This document shows positions 34,325 through 42,239 of a DNA stretch of 64,000 bases, piece by piece. The notes beneath the pieces were generated by a model. That model was not told the origin of the DNA and did no database searches. It saw nothing but the letters and a program-made list of their open reading frames with translations. Position numbers and translations under genes: made by a program. Each line of letters begins with the position of its first letter. The stretch's first letter is position 1. Source of the stretch: Candidatus Nitrosotenuis aquarius (GTDB lineage: Archaea > Thermoproteota > Nitrososphaeria > Nitrososphaerales > Nitrosopumilaceae); assembly GCF_002787055.1 (NCBI RefSeq), contig NZ_CP024808.1, positions 1,633,208 through 1,697,207 of the forward strand, given 5' to 3'.

Positions 34325-34795
34325 ATGGCAAAATTTTCCCTAGTTGCGATGGGTGGCACATTTGACATAATACACAAGGGACATCTGGCATTATTGCAGG
34401 GGGCATTTTCTGTTTCAGACAATGTCATAATTGGTCTGACAAGTGACGAGCTTGCCAAAAAAAAGGGCAAAAAGCTAAACCATGATTATTTGCAAAGGCT
34501 GGAAACACTAAAGCAGACAATAGAAAGAAAATTCCTAGGCAAATCATACACCATTAGCAAGCTTGACAACGACTTTGGCCCTGCAGTAATTGAAGGAAAC
34601 GTCCAGGCGCTGGTAGTAAGCGACGAAACGGCACACCAGGGGGATGTACTAAACAGGCTCCGAGCGCAAAGAGAACTCCCACCCGTCCAGACCATAGTGG
34701 TGCCAATGGTCTTGGCCCAAGACGGCAAGCGGATTTCCACCACTAGGATTCGCAATTCCGAGATTGACGCTCAGGGAAACCTGATTCAAAGTTGA
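34325..34795 (+). CDS. coaD: Phosphopantetheine adenylyltransferase (archaeal type)
   Basis: 156 residues. Nucleotidyltransferase motifs MGGTFDIIHKGHLALL (T/HxGH) at the N-terminus and ISTTRIR near residue 140. The archaeal/eukaryotic PPAT family converts 4'-phosphopantetheine to dephospho-CoA. It starts 24 bases behind the secreted protein gene. Confidence 0.93.
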   Translation: MAKFSLVAMGGTFDIIHKGHLALLQGAFSVSDNVIIGLTSDELAKKKGKKLNHDYLQRLETLKQTIERKFLGKSYTISKLDNDFGPAVIEGNVQALVVSDETAHQGDVLNRLRAQRELPPVQTIVVPMVLAQDGKRISTTRIRNSEIDAQGNLIQS

Positions 34796-34874
34796 CCAAG
34801 TGTTGTTGACTTTTTGAGTCATCTGGATAAAACAAAAATTTCCAAGAATTCCGTGCTTGACTCTGATTAACCAC

Positions 34875-35186
34875 ATGTCAAAAAAGTTCAAAAACGACGT
34901 TACGGGCCTGCAGGAAGGCCTTCATCCGGAAAGCCTGGCGTTTTGGTATGGTATAGTAATAAAAGAAGCAAAGGAAATGGCGCCGTCCTGGCTCGTGGAT
35001 AAAATCAACGTAAAACAGGATCCCATACTGCCAATGAAGTTCAACTTGGATATATCAAAAAGAGCCGTTCGCTATTTTATGATGGCAGTGGATAACAACC
35101 TGCACAAAATGCCCACATCCACAAAACTATACTTTCTCAAAGTAGAAGAGACACTATCTAATGAGATGGACAAGTCACTAGTCTAG
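34875..35186 (+). CDS. Hypothetical protein, small helical
   Basis: 103 residues from the ATG at 34875 (a TTG at 34857 would add six). Composition is helical with aromatic residues (SLAFWYGIVIKEAKEM). No domain recognised. Overlaps the convergent gene at 35183 by 4 bases. Confidence 0.6.
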   Translation: MSKKFKNDVTGLQEGLHPESLAFWYGIVIKEAKEMAPSWLVDKINVKQDPILPMKFNLDISKRAVRYFMMAVDNNLHKMPTSTKLYFLKVEETLSNEMDKSLV

Positions 35187-35464
35187 CCCTTTGTGATCTC
35201 TACTGTTTCTATGATTGTCTTGGTATCTATTATCTGATTTACGTTATCCAAAACAGACTGGATAAAATCAACAAAAATGTCTACTTGGATTGTGTCCTTT
35301 AGGACAATGGAGTGAGCGGACTTGTCCTTTAGTGCAATTACAACTTCGTTGTCGTACACATTTAGAATTGATGAGATGAATGTCTCTTTCCCATCCTTGA
35401 TGAAAATAAGGCTTGCAAGCTTGGCTGCTTCGTGTTTGTCCTGACAGATTACTCGCGTCTTCAT
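35183..35464 (-). CDS. Hypothetical protein cotranscribed with trpS
   Basis: 93 residues, alternating strands and helices, no cysteine cluster except C8. The start overlaps the trpS stop by 4 bases, so it is translated from the same transcript. No family recognised. Confidence 0.65.
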   Translation of the reverse strand: MKTRVICQDKHEAAKLASLIFIKDGKETFISSILNVYDNEVVIALKDKSAHSIVLKDTIQVDIFVDFIQSVLDNVNQIIDTKTIIETVEITKG

Positions 35465-36573
35465 TTGTCTTCTAGGAGGAATTTGTCGATCTGGTCCTTG
35501 GCTTTTTCCCTTTTTTGCTGATGTGCAACCAGAAACTCGGTTACCTTTTCGATTAGGATTGCCTTTAGCTCGCCTGTGAGCATTTTGCCTGACTTGTAGT
35601 CGTCGTATATTGTCTTTAGCTTCTTGTCGTCTGGCTCAAAAAAGATTCTCAGATATTGATACGACACATCAATGTCTGGGTTTCCACCAATTTTGCGGTG
35701 CTCTTCTACCGTTGACTGGCCTCCGGAAAATGCGTACTTGTTTATCTTTTTCTTGATCTGCTCTGGTGTGTCAGTCGTGTATATTGTACCGGATTCTTCT
35801 GATGCGGACATTTTTCCGCCAGGTCCTGAGAGTGCTGGGATCATAATATTGTGGATTAGCGCAGGCTTTTCCTTGCCTATGCGTGGTGCAACATCGCGCG
35901 TTATTCTAAAGTGCGGATCTTGGTCTACCCCAAGCGGAATCAGAACCGGCCTGTCCTCAATAAAGCACGGGGCCGACTGGAGCGACGTATAAAATATCAT
36001 GCCAACATTTGTCTCGTTTGTAAAGCCAAAGACAGCCTTGGTGTTGGAAAAATTGATCTTTTTTGCAACCTGAGATGCAATGGGGTATAGGGTCTTGATG
36101 TTTTTGGTGTTGATGATTATCTTTGTTTTATCTGGTTTGAATCCAAGTGCGATAAAGTCTAGCGCATTTTCATAGGCAAATTTGCTTGTCTGCTCTAGTG
36201 TTAGGTCTTGCTTTGCAAAGAATTTCTCATCATCTGTTAGCTGAAAGTACAGGTTTGTGTCGAATTTTTCCTGCAGCCACTTTGTGAAAACCCATGGAAC
36301 CAGATGACCAATGTGGGTGTGGCCTGAGGGGCCTCGTCCTGTATACAAAAAGAACTTTTTTCCCTTTTGGTAATCTGAGAGAATTCTCGACAGGTCTCGG
36401 TGCGAGAAGAAAACGCCGCGCCTGAGCATAAAGTGAAGCTCACCAGTCACGGCTTCGATTTTTTTTAGAATTTCTTGCGTAATCTTTTCCGTGCCAAATT
36501 GTTTGATGAGCTTGTCATAGTCAATTTCTCCTTCTACGTGCCAGGGAGTGACAATGAAATCATCAGAAGGCAT
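35461..36573 (-). CDS. trpS: Tryptophanyl-tRNA synthetase (archaeal type)
   Basis: 370 residues, class I. The HIGH-like motif is in GRGPSGHTHIGHLVPWVF near residue 80 and the KMSKS-like motif is GGKMSASEES near 250. The archaeal/eukaryotic form has an N-terminal extension before the Rossmann core, as here. The tRNA-Trp(CCA) gene is also in this window. Confidence 0.96.
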   Translation of the reverse strand: MPSDDFIVTPWHVEGEIDYDKLIKQFGTEKITQEILKKIEAVTGELHFMLRRGVFFSHRDLSRILSDYQKGKKFFLYTGRGPSGHTHIGHLVPWVFTKWLQEKFDTNLYFQLTDDEKFFAKQDLTLEQTSKFAYENALDFIALGFKPDKTKIIINTKNIKTLYPIASQVAKKINFSNTKAVFGFTNETNVGMIFYTSLQSAPCFIEDRPVLIPLGVDQDPHFRITRDVAPRIGKEKPALIHNIMIPALSGPGGKMSASEESGTIYTTDTPEQIKKKINKYAFSGGQSTVEEHRKIGGNPDIDVSYQYLRIFFEPDDKKLKTIYDDYKSGKMLTGELKAILIEKVTEFLVAHQQKREKAKDQIDKFLLEDK

Positions 36574-36625
36574 CCATGGTCAAGTTAGGTTAAGGTTTAA
36601 AAAGTCTTTTCGGGTCGTTTTGCTG

Positions 36626-38032
36626 TTGTCTCAAGTTCTCCATCCAATTGAGAAAACAATAATCAAACTATTACAAGCTGAAAAAAATCTCACAGAATCA
36701 CAAATCATGGAAAAAACCAAACTTTCTGCAGACCAGACAAGGCGCGGAATAGAGTGGCTTCGACTAAAGAATCTGGCAGTGGTGCAAGAATCAGAACAAT
36801 TGTTTTTTGCTTTGGGCAAAAACGGACTTGTGGCAAACAAGGAAGGACTACCGGAACGAAAACTGGTAAATCTGGTTTCTGGTGCACCTGTACCATTTGA
36901 TGAGCTGCGAAAAAAACTACTAGATGAGATGAATGTGGCAATTGCAAATGCCAAAAAAAACGATTGGATAACAATAACAAAAAATGATTCTGGAAGCATT
37001 GTTTCGCTAAAGACAAAGCCGGACCCGACAAGCGAGGAGAAAATCCTCTCGCAAATAGGTGAAGGCAAAGTCCAACAAGACCAGATCAAAGATTCTGCCG
37101 CGCTGGAATCACTCAAAAAAAGACCTGACTATATCATACTAGAATCTGTCAAAACCAAGACGCTTTCGTTATCGGAGCAGGCAAAGTCAATTGACGTTGA
37201 TGCAGCTGACTCTGGTGCAATAGATGTTGAAGCGGACGTTCCTATGATTCATGCAGCAAAAACTCACCCACTCAAAGACACAATTGGCGAAATTCGCGAA
37301 ATCTTTGTCAGCCTTGGCTTTACGGAAATTGCAGGCAATCTAGCACAGCCTGGGTTTTGGAACTTTGATGCATTGTTCACACCACAGGACCACCCTGCTA
37401 GGGAAATGCAAGATACATTTTACATCAAAGACAAGCTTGCACAAAACTTTGCAACCCAAGCCCAGATTAACTCTGTTTCTGCCTCTCACAAAAAGGGATG
37501 GAAATATCCATGGAATCTGGATGCTGCACGAAAAATGGTTTTGCGAACCCACACCACATGTGTCACCATAAAATATCTAGCAGAGCACAAGCCAAGTGAA
37601 GCCCGAGTGTTTTCATTGGGACGTGTATTCAGAAATGAAAAGGTTAGCTACAAACATCTAGTAGAGTTTAACCAAGTGGAAGGAATTGTCGTAGGAAAAA
37701 ATGTCTCGCTGCGAGACCTGATGGGAATCCAGACGCAATTTTACAAAAAGCTAGGCCTAAACAAAATAAAATTCTGGCCCACATTTTTCCCATACACAGA
37801 GCCATCCTTGCAAACAATGGTGTACAATGAAAAGCTGGACAAGTGGATTGAGCTATTTGGTATGGGAATATTCCGACCCGAGGTGACTAGGCCATTTGGA
37901 ATCACGCGTCCTGTTTTGGCGTGGGGTGGGGGAATTGAGAGAATTGCAATGCTAAAGTACGGACTGGATGACGTTCGCGAATTTTACAACAACAACCTAA
38001 GCTGGCTGAGGAGCACCCCAAAATGCCAGTAG
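36626..38032 (+). CDS. pheS: Phenylalanyl-tRNA synthetase alpha chain
   Basis: 468 residues from a TTG at 36626, giving MSQVLHPIEKTIIKLLQAEK. A TATA-like TTTAAAAAG at 36597-36605 lies about 26 bases before. A longer frame to 36548 would run through that promoter and overlap trpS. N-terminal winged helices (~1-200) are followed by the class II core with RTHTTCVTIKYL, FRNEKVSYKHLVEFNQVEG (motif 2) and GGGIERIAML (motif 3). Confidence 0.95.
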   Translation: MSQVLHPIEKTIIKLLQAEKNLTESQIMEKTKLSADQTRRGIEWLRLKNLAVVQESEQLFFALGKNGLVANKEGLPERKLVNLVSGAPVPFDELRKKLLDEMNVAIANAKKNDWITITKNDSGSIVSLKTKPDPTSEEKILSQIGEGKVQQDQIKDSAALESLKKRPDYIILESVKTKTLSLSEQAKSIDVDAADSGAIDVEADVPMIHAAKTHPLKDTIGEIREIFVSLGFTEIAGNLAQPGFWNFDALFTPQDHPAREMQDTFYIKDKLAQNFATQAQINSVSASHKKGWKYPWNLDAARKMVLRTHTTCVTIKYLAEHKPSEARVFSLGRVFRNEKVSYKHLVEFNQVEGIVVGKNVSLRDLMGIQTQFYKKLGLNKIKFWPTFFPYTEPSLQTMVYNEKLDKWIELFGMGIFRPEVTRPFGITRPVLAWGGGIERIAMLKYGLDDVREFYNNNLSWLRSTPKCQ

Positions 38033-39657
38033 TCACACTATATCTTTCAAGGCTGCAAAAACTCGTAGGCAAAACAAACAAAAACAAGATAATTGACGCG
38101 CTACCGTTTTTGGGCCTTGACATAGAAGAGCAGACAGACCAGTATATTCGAGTAGAATACAGCCCAAACAGGCCAGACTATGCGACAGATGTTGGAATTG
38201 CAACCGGACTCCAGGGACTGCTTGGGATCAAAAAAGGAATTGCCAAGCTAGCAATCAAAAAAGCTGACAAAAACTATTCCATCAAGACAGATCCTGCAGT
38301 AAAAAAGATCCGACCATATGTTTTGGGGTTGATTGCAAGGGGAGGCAAGCTAGATGATGAAATCATTCGACAGCTAATTGCACTACAAGAAGACCTTCAC
38401 TTTGGCGTTGGAAGAAGGCGCAAAAAGGCATCAATTGGGATACACAACCTTGATGCCGTAAAACTTCCGTTATTGTACACTGTCAAATCCAGAGATCACA
38501 AGTTTGTGCCGCTTGCCACAGACAAGAAAGTCTCTGTATCGCAGATCCTCGATACCATGGATGCTGGCAAGGAATATTCCCCAATACTTGGGAATGCTTC
38601 TGGCGTTCCAATGATTCTGGATGCACAGCAAAACACCATCTCTTTTCCACCAATAATCAACTCTGCACTGACCACAGTCACCACATCTACTACGAATATA
38701 CTCGTGGAAGTAACTGGAAATGATTCTGGCGCAGTATCTGATACATTATCTGTGGTCGCATCTGCACTGCAGGGCTTGGGCTTTACTCTATACGATATGA
38801 AAACAGATAAGAAAAGCTCGGCCGACTCGTTAAAAGCAAGAAACATCCCACTTGATTCTAATTTAGTAAATCAAACTCTGGGGCTGAATCTGTCGTCTGC
38901 ACAAATCTGCAACATGCTTCGAAAATGCAGACTGGATGCAGTAGCCAGAGGCAAAAAAATCTCTTGCACAATTCCAAGCTATCGCTTTGATATTTTTGGC
39001 CCAATGGATCTGGTTGAAGAAGTGGCACTGGGATATGGAATTCAAAACCTCGTCCCAACACTTCCATCATCTGTATCTGTTGGACAAAAAAGCATAACAA
39101 CACTCAAGCTTGATCAGCTTGGACAGATCATGATTGGCCTGGGTTATACTGAGGCACTAAATTCGTCGCTTACAAGCAAGCAAATACTATACAATAACAC
39201 AAAGCGTGACTCTGCAAAGCTAATCGAGGTTGCAGAATCAAAAAGCCAAGAGCACACCGTACTGCGCGACTCTATTCTGCCGGGACTGTTGGAAAACCTC
39301 TCAAAAAACATTCACGAGCAATATCCACAAAAATTATTTGAAACAGGAATCGTTTTTTCCGGAAATTCTCCAATCATAGAATCTATTTCGCTGGCATGTG
39401 TTTCTGCACACAAGGATTCTGGATATACTGAAATCAAGTCCGTGCTGAAATCTCTACTCAAGACAGACTCTAACATTGAATGCCGTACCAAGACTTCGGA
39501 AAATCCAATGTTTGCAAAGGGCAAGACTGCCAATGTTTTGGTAGGGGACAAAAAAGTAGGCATTGTGGGCGAGATCAGTCCTGAGGTGATTGAGAACTTT
39601 AAGATCCGTGTTCCAGTAAGCGGCTTTGAGTTGGTACTGTCTGATTTTATTCTGTAG
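38023..39657 (+). CDS. pheT: Phenylalanyl-tRNA synthetase beta chain (archaeal form)
   Basis: 544 residues, the shorter archaeal/eukaryotic beta chain. B3/B4-type region ~80-230, B5 domain ~270-350 (RKCRLDAVARGKKISCTIPSYRFDI), catalytic-like domain in the C-terminal third. Overlaps pheS by 10 bases; the two subunits form the heterotetramer. Confidence 0.95.
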   Translation: MPVVTLYLSRLQKLVGKTNKNKIIDALPFLGLDIEEQTDQYIRVEYSPNRPDYATDVGIATGLQGLLGIKKGIAKLAIKKADKNYSIKTDPAVKKIRPYVLGLIARGGKLDDEIIRQLIALQEDLHFGVGRRRKKASIGIHNLDAVKLPLLYTVKSRDHKFVPLATDKKVSVSQILDTMDAGKEYSPILGNASGVPMILDAQQNTISFPPIINSALTTVTTSTTNILVEVTGNDSGAVSDTLSVVASALQGLGFTLYDMKTDKKSSADSLKARNIPLDSNLVNQTLGLNLSSAQICNMLRKCRLDAVARGKKISCTIPSYRFDIFGPMDLVEEVALGYGIQNLVPTLPSSVSVGQKSITTLKLDQLGQIMIGLGYTEALNSSLTSKQILYNNTKRDSAKLIEVAESKSQEHTVLRDSILPGLLENLSKNIHEQYPQKLFETGIVFSGNSPIIESISLACVSAHKDSGYTEIKSVLKSLLKTDSNIECRTKTSENPMFAKGKTANVLVGDKKVGIVGEISPEVIENFKIRVPVSGFELVLSDFIL

Positions 39658-39772
39658 ATTCTGGGTCTGACTTAATATTTGAGAGAATTGCTACCGTTTT
39701 TGCCCTAACAAAGGCATACAGACGGACTAGAATGATATGATGCTTAAACATGATTTCTGGGTCCACCCAGGT

Positions 39773-39862
39773 ATGCGACATGGGGCTACCCCGGTCACAG
39801 AGCATGTTTGAGGAAATAGGCTAAAGACCTGTGAGAACGTGTGAGTCAGTGCCGGGGTACAT
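39773..39862 (+). ncRNA. Candidate structured non-coding RNA, unknown type
   Basis: No coding frame fills 39658-39906. Within it TACCCCGG (39787-39794) pairs perfectly with CCGGGGTA (39852-39859), and directly inside, TCACAG (39795-39800) pairs with CTGTGA (39829-39834), giving a 14-bp near-continuous stem with a 17-base bulge on the 3' side. CTTAAACA (39743-39750) is a TATA-like element placed to start transcription near 39773. ACA follows the basal stem. Not 5S, SRP, RNase P or tRNA as far as can be judged. Boundaries are approximate. Confidence 0.45.
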
Positions 39863-39906
39863 TATTCTAGCAAAAAAATATTAGATTTACAAAATCTGCT
39901 CATATT

Positions 39907-40314
39907 ATGAATTATTGGCTGTGCAAGCAAGAGCCGTCCACCTACAACCTAGATTTGCTCCAAAAGGAAAAGACCGCTACCTGGGATGGCGTCCACAACA
40001 ACTTGGCAATAAAACACATCAATTCGATGAAAAAAGGTGATCAGGCGTTTTTCTATCACAGCGGCGATGAAAAACAAATTGTTGGCATAATGGAAATAAC
40101 ATCCAATCCATATCCAAACCCAAAAGAAAAAAATCCGAGATTTGTTGTAGTTGATGTAAAATACAAAAAGCGACTGGAAAACCCAGTAACATTAGCACAG
40201 ATCAAGACAAATCCAAAATTCAAAAACTGGGAGCTTTTACGAATATCGAGACTTTCTGTCATGCCAGTACCTACTCAGATCTGGAGTGAAATACTGAAAA
40301 TTTCACAAAAATAG
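39907..40314 (+). CDS. EVE-domain protein
   Basis: 135 residues, a whole EVE (PUA-like) fold: MNYWLCKQEPSTYN, WDGVHNNLAIKHINSMKKGD and FFYHSGDEKQIVGIMEI are the conserved segments. EVE domains bind modified DNA or RNA bases. Its ligand here is unknown. Coexistence with an adenine methyltransferase in the window is noted without implying linkage. Confidence 0.92.
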   Translation: MNYWLCKQEPSTYNLDLLQKEKTATWDGVHNNLAIKHINSMKKGDQAFFYHSGDEKQIVGIMEITSNPYPNPKEKNPRFVVVDVKYKKRLENPVTLAQIKTNPKFKNWELLRISRLSVMPVPTQIWSEILKISQK

Positions 40315-40362
40315 AAACTGGCAATAGGTTTATTGATATATCCCGGGGTGTATACTTTAATC

Positions 40363-40602
40363 ATGGCAACAGCATATGTTTTGATAAACTGTGAACTGGG
40401 TTCAGAAGAAGCCATAATCAAGCAATTAAAGTCACTTGATGGCGTAAAAGAGGTTCACGGCACTTTTGGTGCATACGACATCTTGGCCAAAATCGAATCC
40501 CCAACAGTAGAGGCGTTACGTGAGACCATTACGTGGAAGATTCGAAAAATAGAGAAAATTCGATCTACATTAACCCTGATGGGTATTGAGGGTCAGTCTT
40601 AA
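40363..40602 (+). CDS. Stand-alone Lrp/AsnC ligand-binding (RAM) domain protein
   Basis: 79 residues from the ATG at 40363; GATATATC at 40335-40342 is the TATA element at leaderless distance, so a longer start at 40333 is unlikely. AYVLINCELGSEEAIIKQL and VHGTFGAYDILAKIES show the alpha-beta RAM domain with no helix-turn-helix. Such proteins bind amino acids and can modulate Lrp regulators. Confidence 0.9.
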   Translation: MATAYVLINCELGSEEAIIKQLKSLDGVKEVHGTFGAYDILAKIESPTVEALRETITWKIRKIEKIRSTLTLMGIEGQS

Positions 40603-40626
40603 ACACTTACCTCTTTTTCTTGTGTC

Positions 40627-41190
40627 ATGCTTTTACATTTCATATTCTTGGTTACCAAGGAAGACCTAGAGTTCAGGACCGAGGAATTTGAGTACATCCA
40701 GCAGATGGCGCAATTCTACAAAAAATGGATCAAAGACACATTTTCTTTAGATTATGATGTAAAATGCGACCAGATGATAGTGCCAAAGCAGAGCCTGATT
40801 CGAAGACTGGATACTGCAGTACTAGTAGAAGATCACAAGTCTCGCGACAAGGACACATTTCATTTCTATTTGGCAAACTTTAGGCCCATGTGGACTGACT
40901 GCACATGCGAAGGATACTATGCAGAAAATTTTGCAATGGTATTGTGGGTCAAGCCAAAAGAAGACGAGTTTTTGTTGATGTGTCAGAAAAACTGCACCGT
41001 AGTGTCGCATGAGCTAGCACACGAATTGTTGCGCCAAAAAAAATTCAAAAAGCAATATGAGGTGGTGCATGACGTCTGGTCAAAGCACCTCTTCAAGGAT
41101 TTAGCATTTGAGCAATACGGAAAAAACTTTGAGCGCAATGCATCACAACCATACTTTATGACACTTGATGCATCCGAGCTTCGGTCATAA
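40627..41190 (+). CDS. Putative zincin-like metalloprotein (HExxH)
   Basis: 187 residues. VVSHELAHELLRQKKF near residue 125 is an HExxH zinc motif; H148 or E153 could be the third ligand. The N-terminal part has several cysteines (CDQM, CTCEGYY, CQKNC). No family was recognised, so proteolytic activity is inference. Starts 24 bases after the RAM protein gene. Confidence 0.6.
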   Translation: MLLHFIFLVTKEDLEFRTEEFEYIQQMAQFYKKWIKDTFSLDYDVKCDQMIVPKQSLIRRLDTAVLVEDHKSRDKDTFHFYLANFRPMWTDCTCEGYYAENFAMVLWVKPKEDEFLLMCQKNCTVVSHELAHELLRQKKFKKQYEVVHDVWSKHLFKDLAFEQYGKNFERNASQPYFMTLDASELRS

Positions 41191-41235
41191 TATAATCACC
41201 CGCTCTTTTAATCCGTCCTGATTTGAAATAATATC

Positions 41236-41454
41236 ATGCTGGTTTGCAGGGGATATTGCAAGACAAAATACAAGGAATGCCTGGGTGAGTTTTCACTAAA
41301 ATACAACGGGCAGAAAAGATGCGGAATATGCGATGTCTACCTGAAAACCCAGGAGATAAAATGTCCATGTTGCAAGTCTGTCTTACATGTGAGGCCAAGA
41401 CACTCGCGTGCCAAGAGAAAATACTATGAAAGCAAAAACATCCAGTGGATCTAG
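41236..41454 (+). CDS. Small cysteine-rich zinc-ribbon protein
   Basis: 72 residues, basic. Cysteines form CRGYC, CGIC and CPCC pairs, compatible with two zinc ions, ending in RPRHSRAKRKYY. Possibly nucleic-acid binding. Overlaps the convergent gene by 4 bases. No family recognised. Confidence 0.65.
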   Translation: MLVCRGYCKTKYKECLGEFSLKYNGQKRCGICDVYLKTQEIKCPCCKSVLHVRPRHSRAKRKYYESKNIQWI

Positions 41455-42086
41455 CTGCACTTGGTCACAGAATAGATTCTGTTCTCAAAGTTTGCAGTCT
41501 TGATTTCAAGTCTGTTTTCGGCGTCTGACTTTCTTGACTTGCTGAGCCTTTCTAGCTCGACTAGGGAATCGCCCTTGAAGCCAACTGATGTGCCAAAGAT
41601 TGCATCAGTCAGCATTGTTCCGTGGTCACCCTTTTTGACGTCATCTACTATGCCGTAAAACTTGATTGCTTCTCTTTTTTGAACTGGAGTTCCGGTGGAC
41701 TTGTTAAATGCAACTGCAATGTACATGCCGTTGTTTTTGACTGCTACTGGAACCTTGTGGTTTTTGCCAGAGGCACCAGGAATTGTTTCGTTGATCAAAA
41801 TATCGCATTTATGATACATGCTTGCTACGTATGCATAAAATCTAAAGTCGGCAAACTTGCCGGCGTCATCACTTTCGCAGTCGATAAAAATTCGGTGCAA
41901 CATGACAAGAGCGGTGTCATTCATGCTTTGAAGTCTATCGTCAAGACGACCTCGCTCTAAAAGATTTGAACCGCATTCTTTGGCAATTTTTTTCAAAATA
42001 AAATCAGGCAGATTATAGTTTTTCAGGGCAGCAATGTACGAGCCTGCTTGCGACATGCCGAAGCTTGGAAATCCTTTATTGACCAT
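41451..42086 (-). CDS. Hypothetical protein, possible PD-(D/E)XK nuclease fold
   Basis: 211 residues. After a helical N-terminal half, the segment CDILINETIPG...KVPVAVKNNGMYIAVAF resembles the strand-turn-strand core of PD-(D/E)XK nucleases (Asp, then A/E-x-K). This is by pattern only. No family recognised. Single-gene unit. Confidence 0.5.
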   Translation of the reverse strand: MVNKGFPSFGMSQAGSYIAALKNYNLPDFILKKIAKECGSNLLERGRLDDRLQSMNDTALVMLHRIFIDCESDDAGKFADFRFYAYVASMYHKCDILINETIPGASGKNHKVPVAVKNNGMYIAVAFNKSTGTPVQKREAIKFYGIVDDVKKGDHGTMLTDAIFGTSVGFKGDSLVELERLSKSRKSDAENRLEIKTANFENRIYSVTKCS

Positions 42087-42239
42087 GCAGATGGACTCCT
42101 TTGGAAATAATACAATGAATCATGCCCCGTACCTACATGGTAAAGCTGCTTTTTGCTTATAACTGTTAGGAATAACTAAATTTTCAAACAAAAAAAGCCT
42201 GATACGATTTATAACTAATTGACAGGGAATTATTAATTC

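Noticed and set aside
36548..36625. Longer start for pheS overlapping trpS
   Set aside because: The predicted promoter lies inside this stretch and the family start fits TTG 36626.
39773..39862. Identification of the structured RNA as RNase P or SRP RNA
   Set aside because: Conserved CR-I/CR-V or S-domain sequences were not found; only a partial GAGGAAA resemblance is present.
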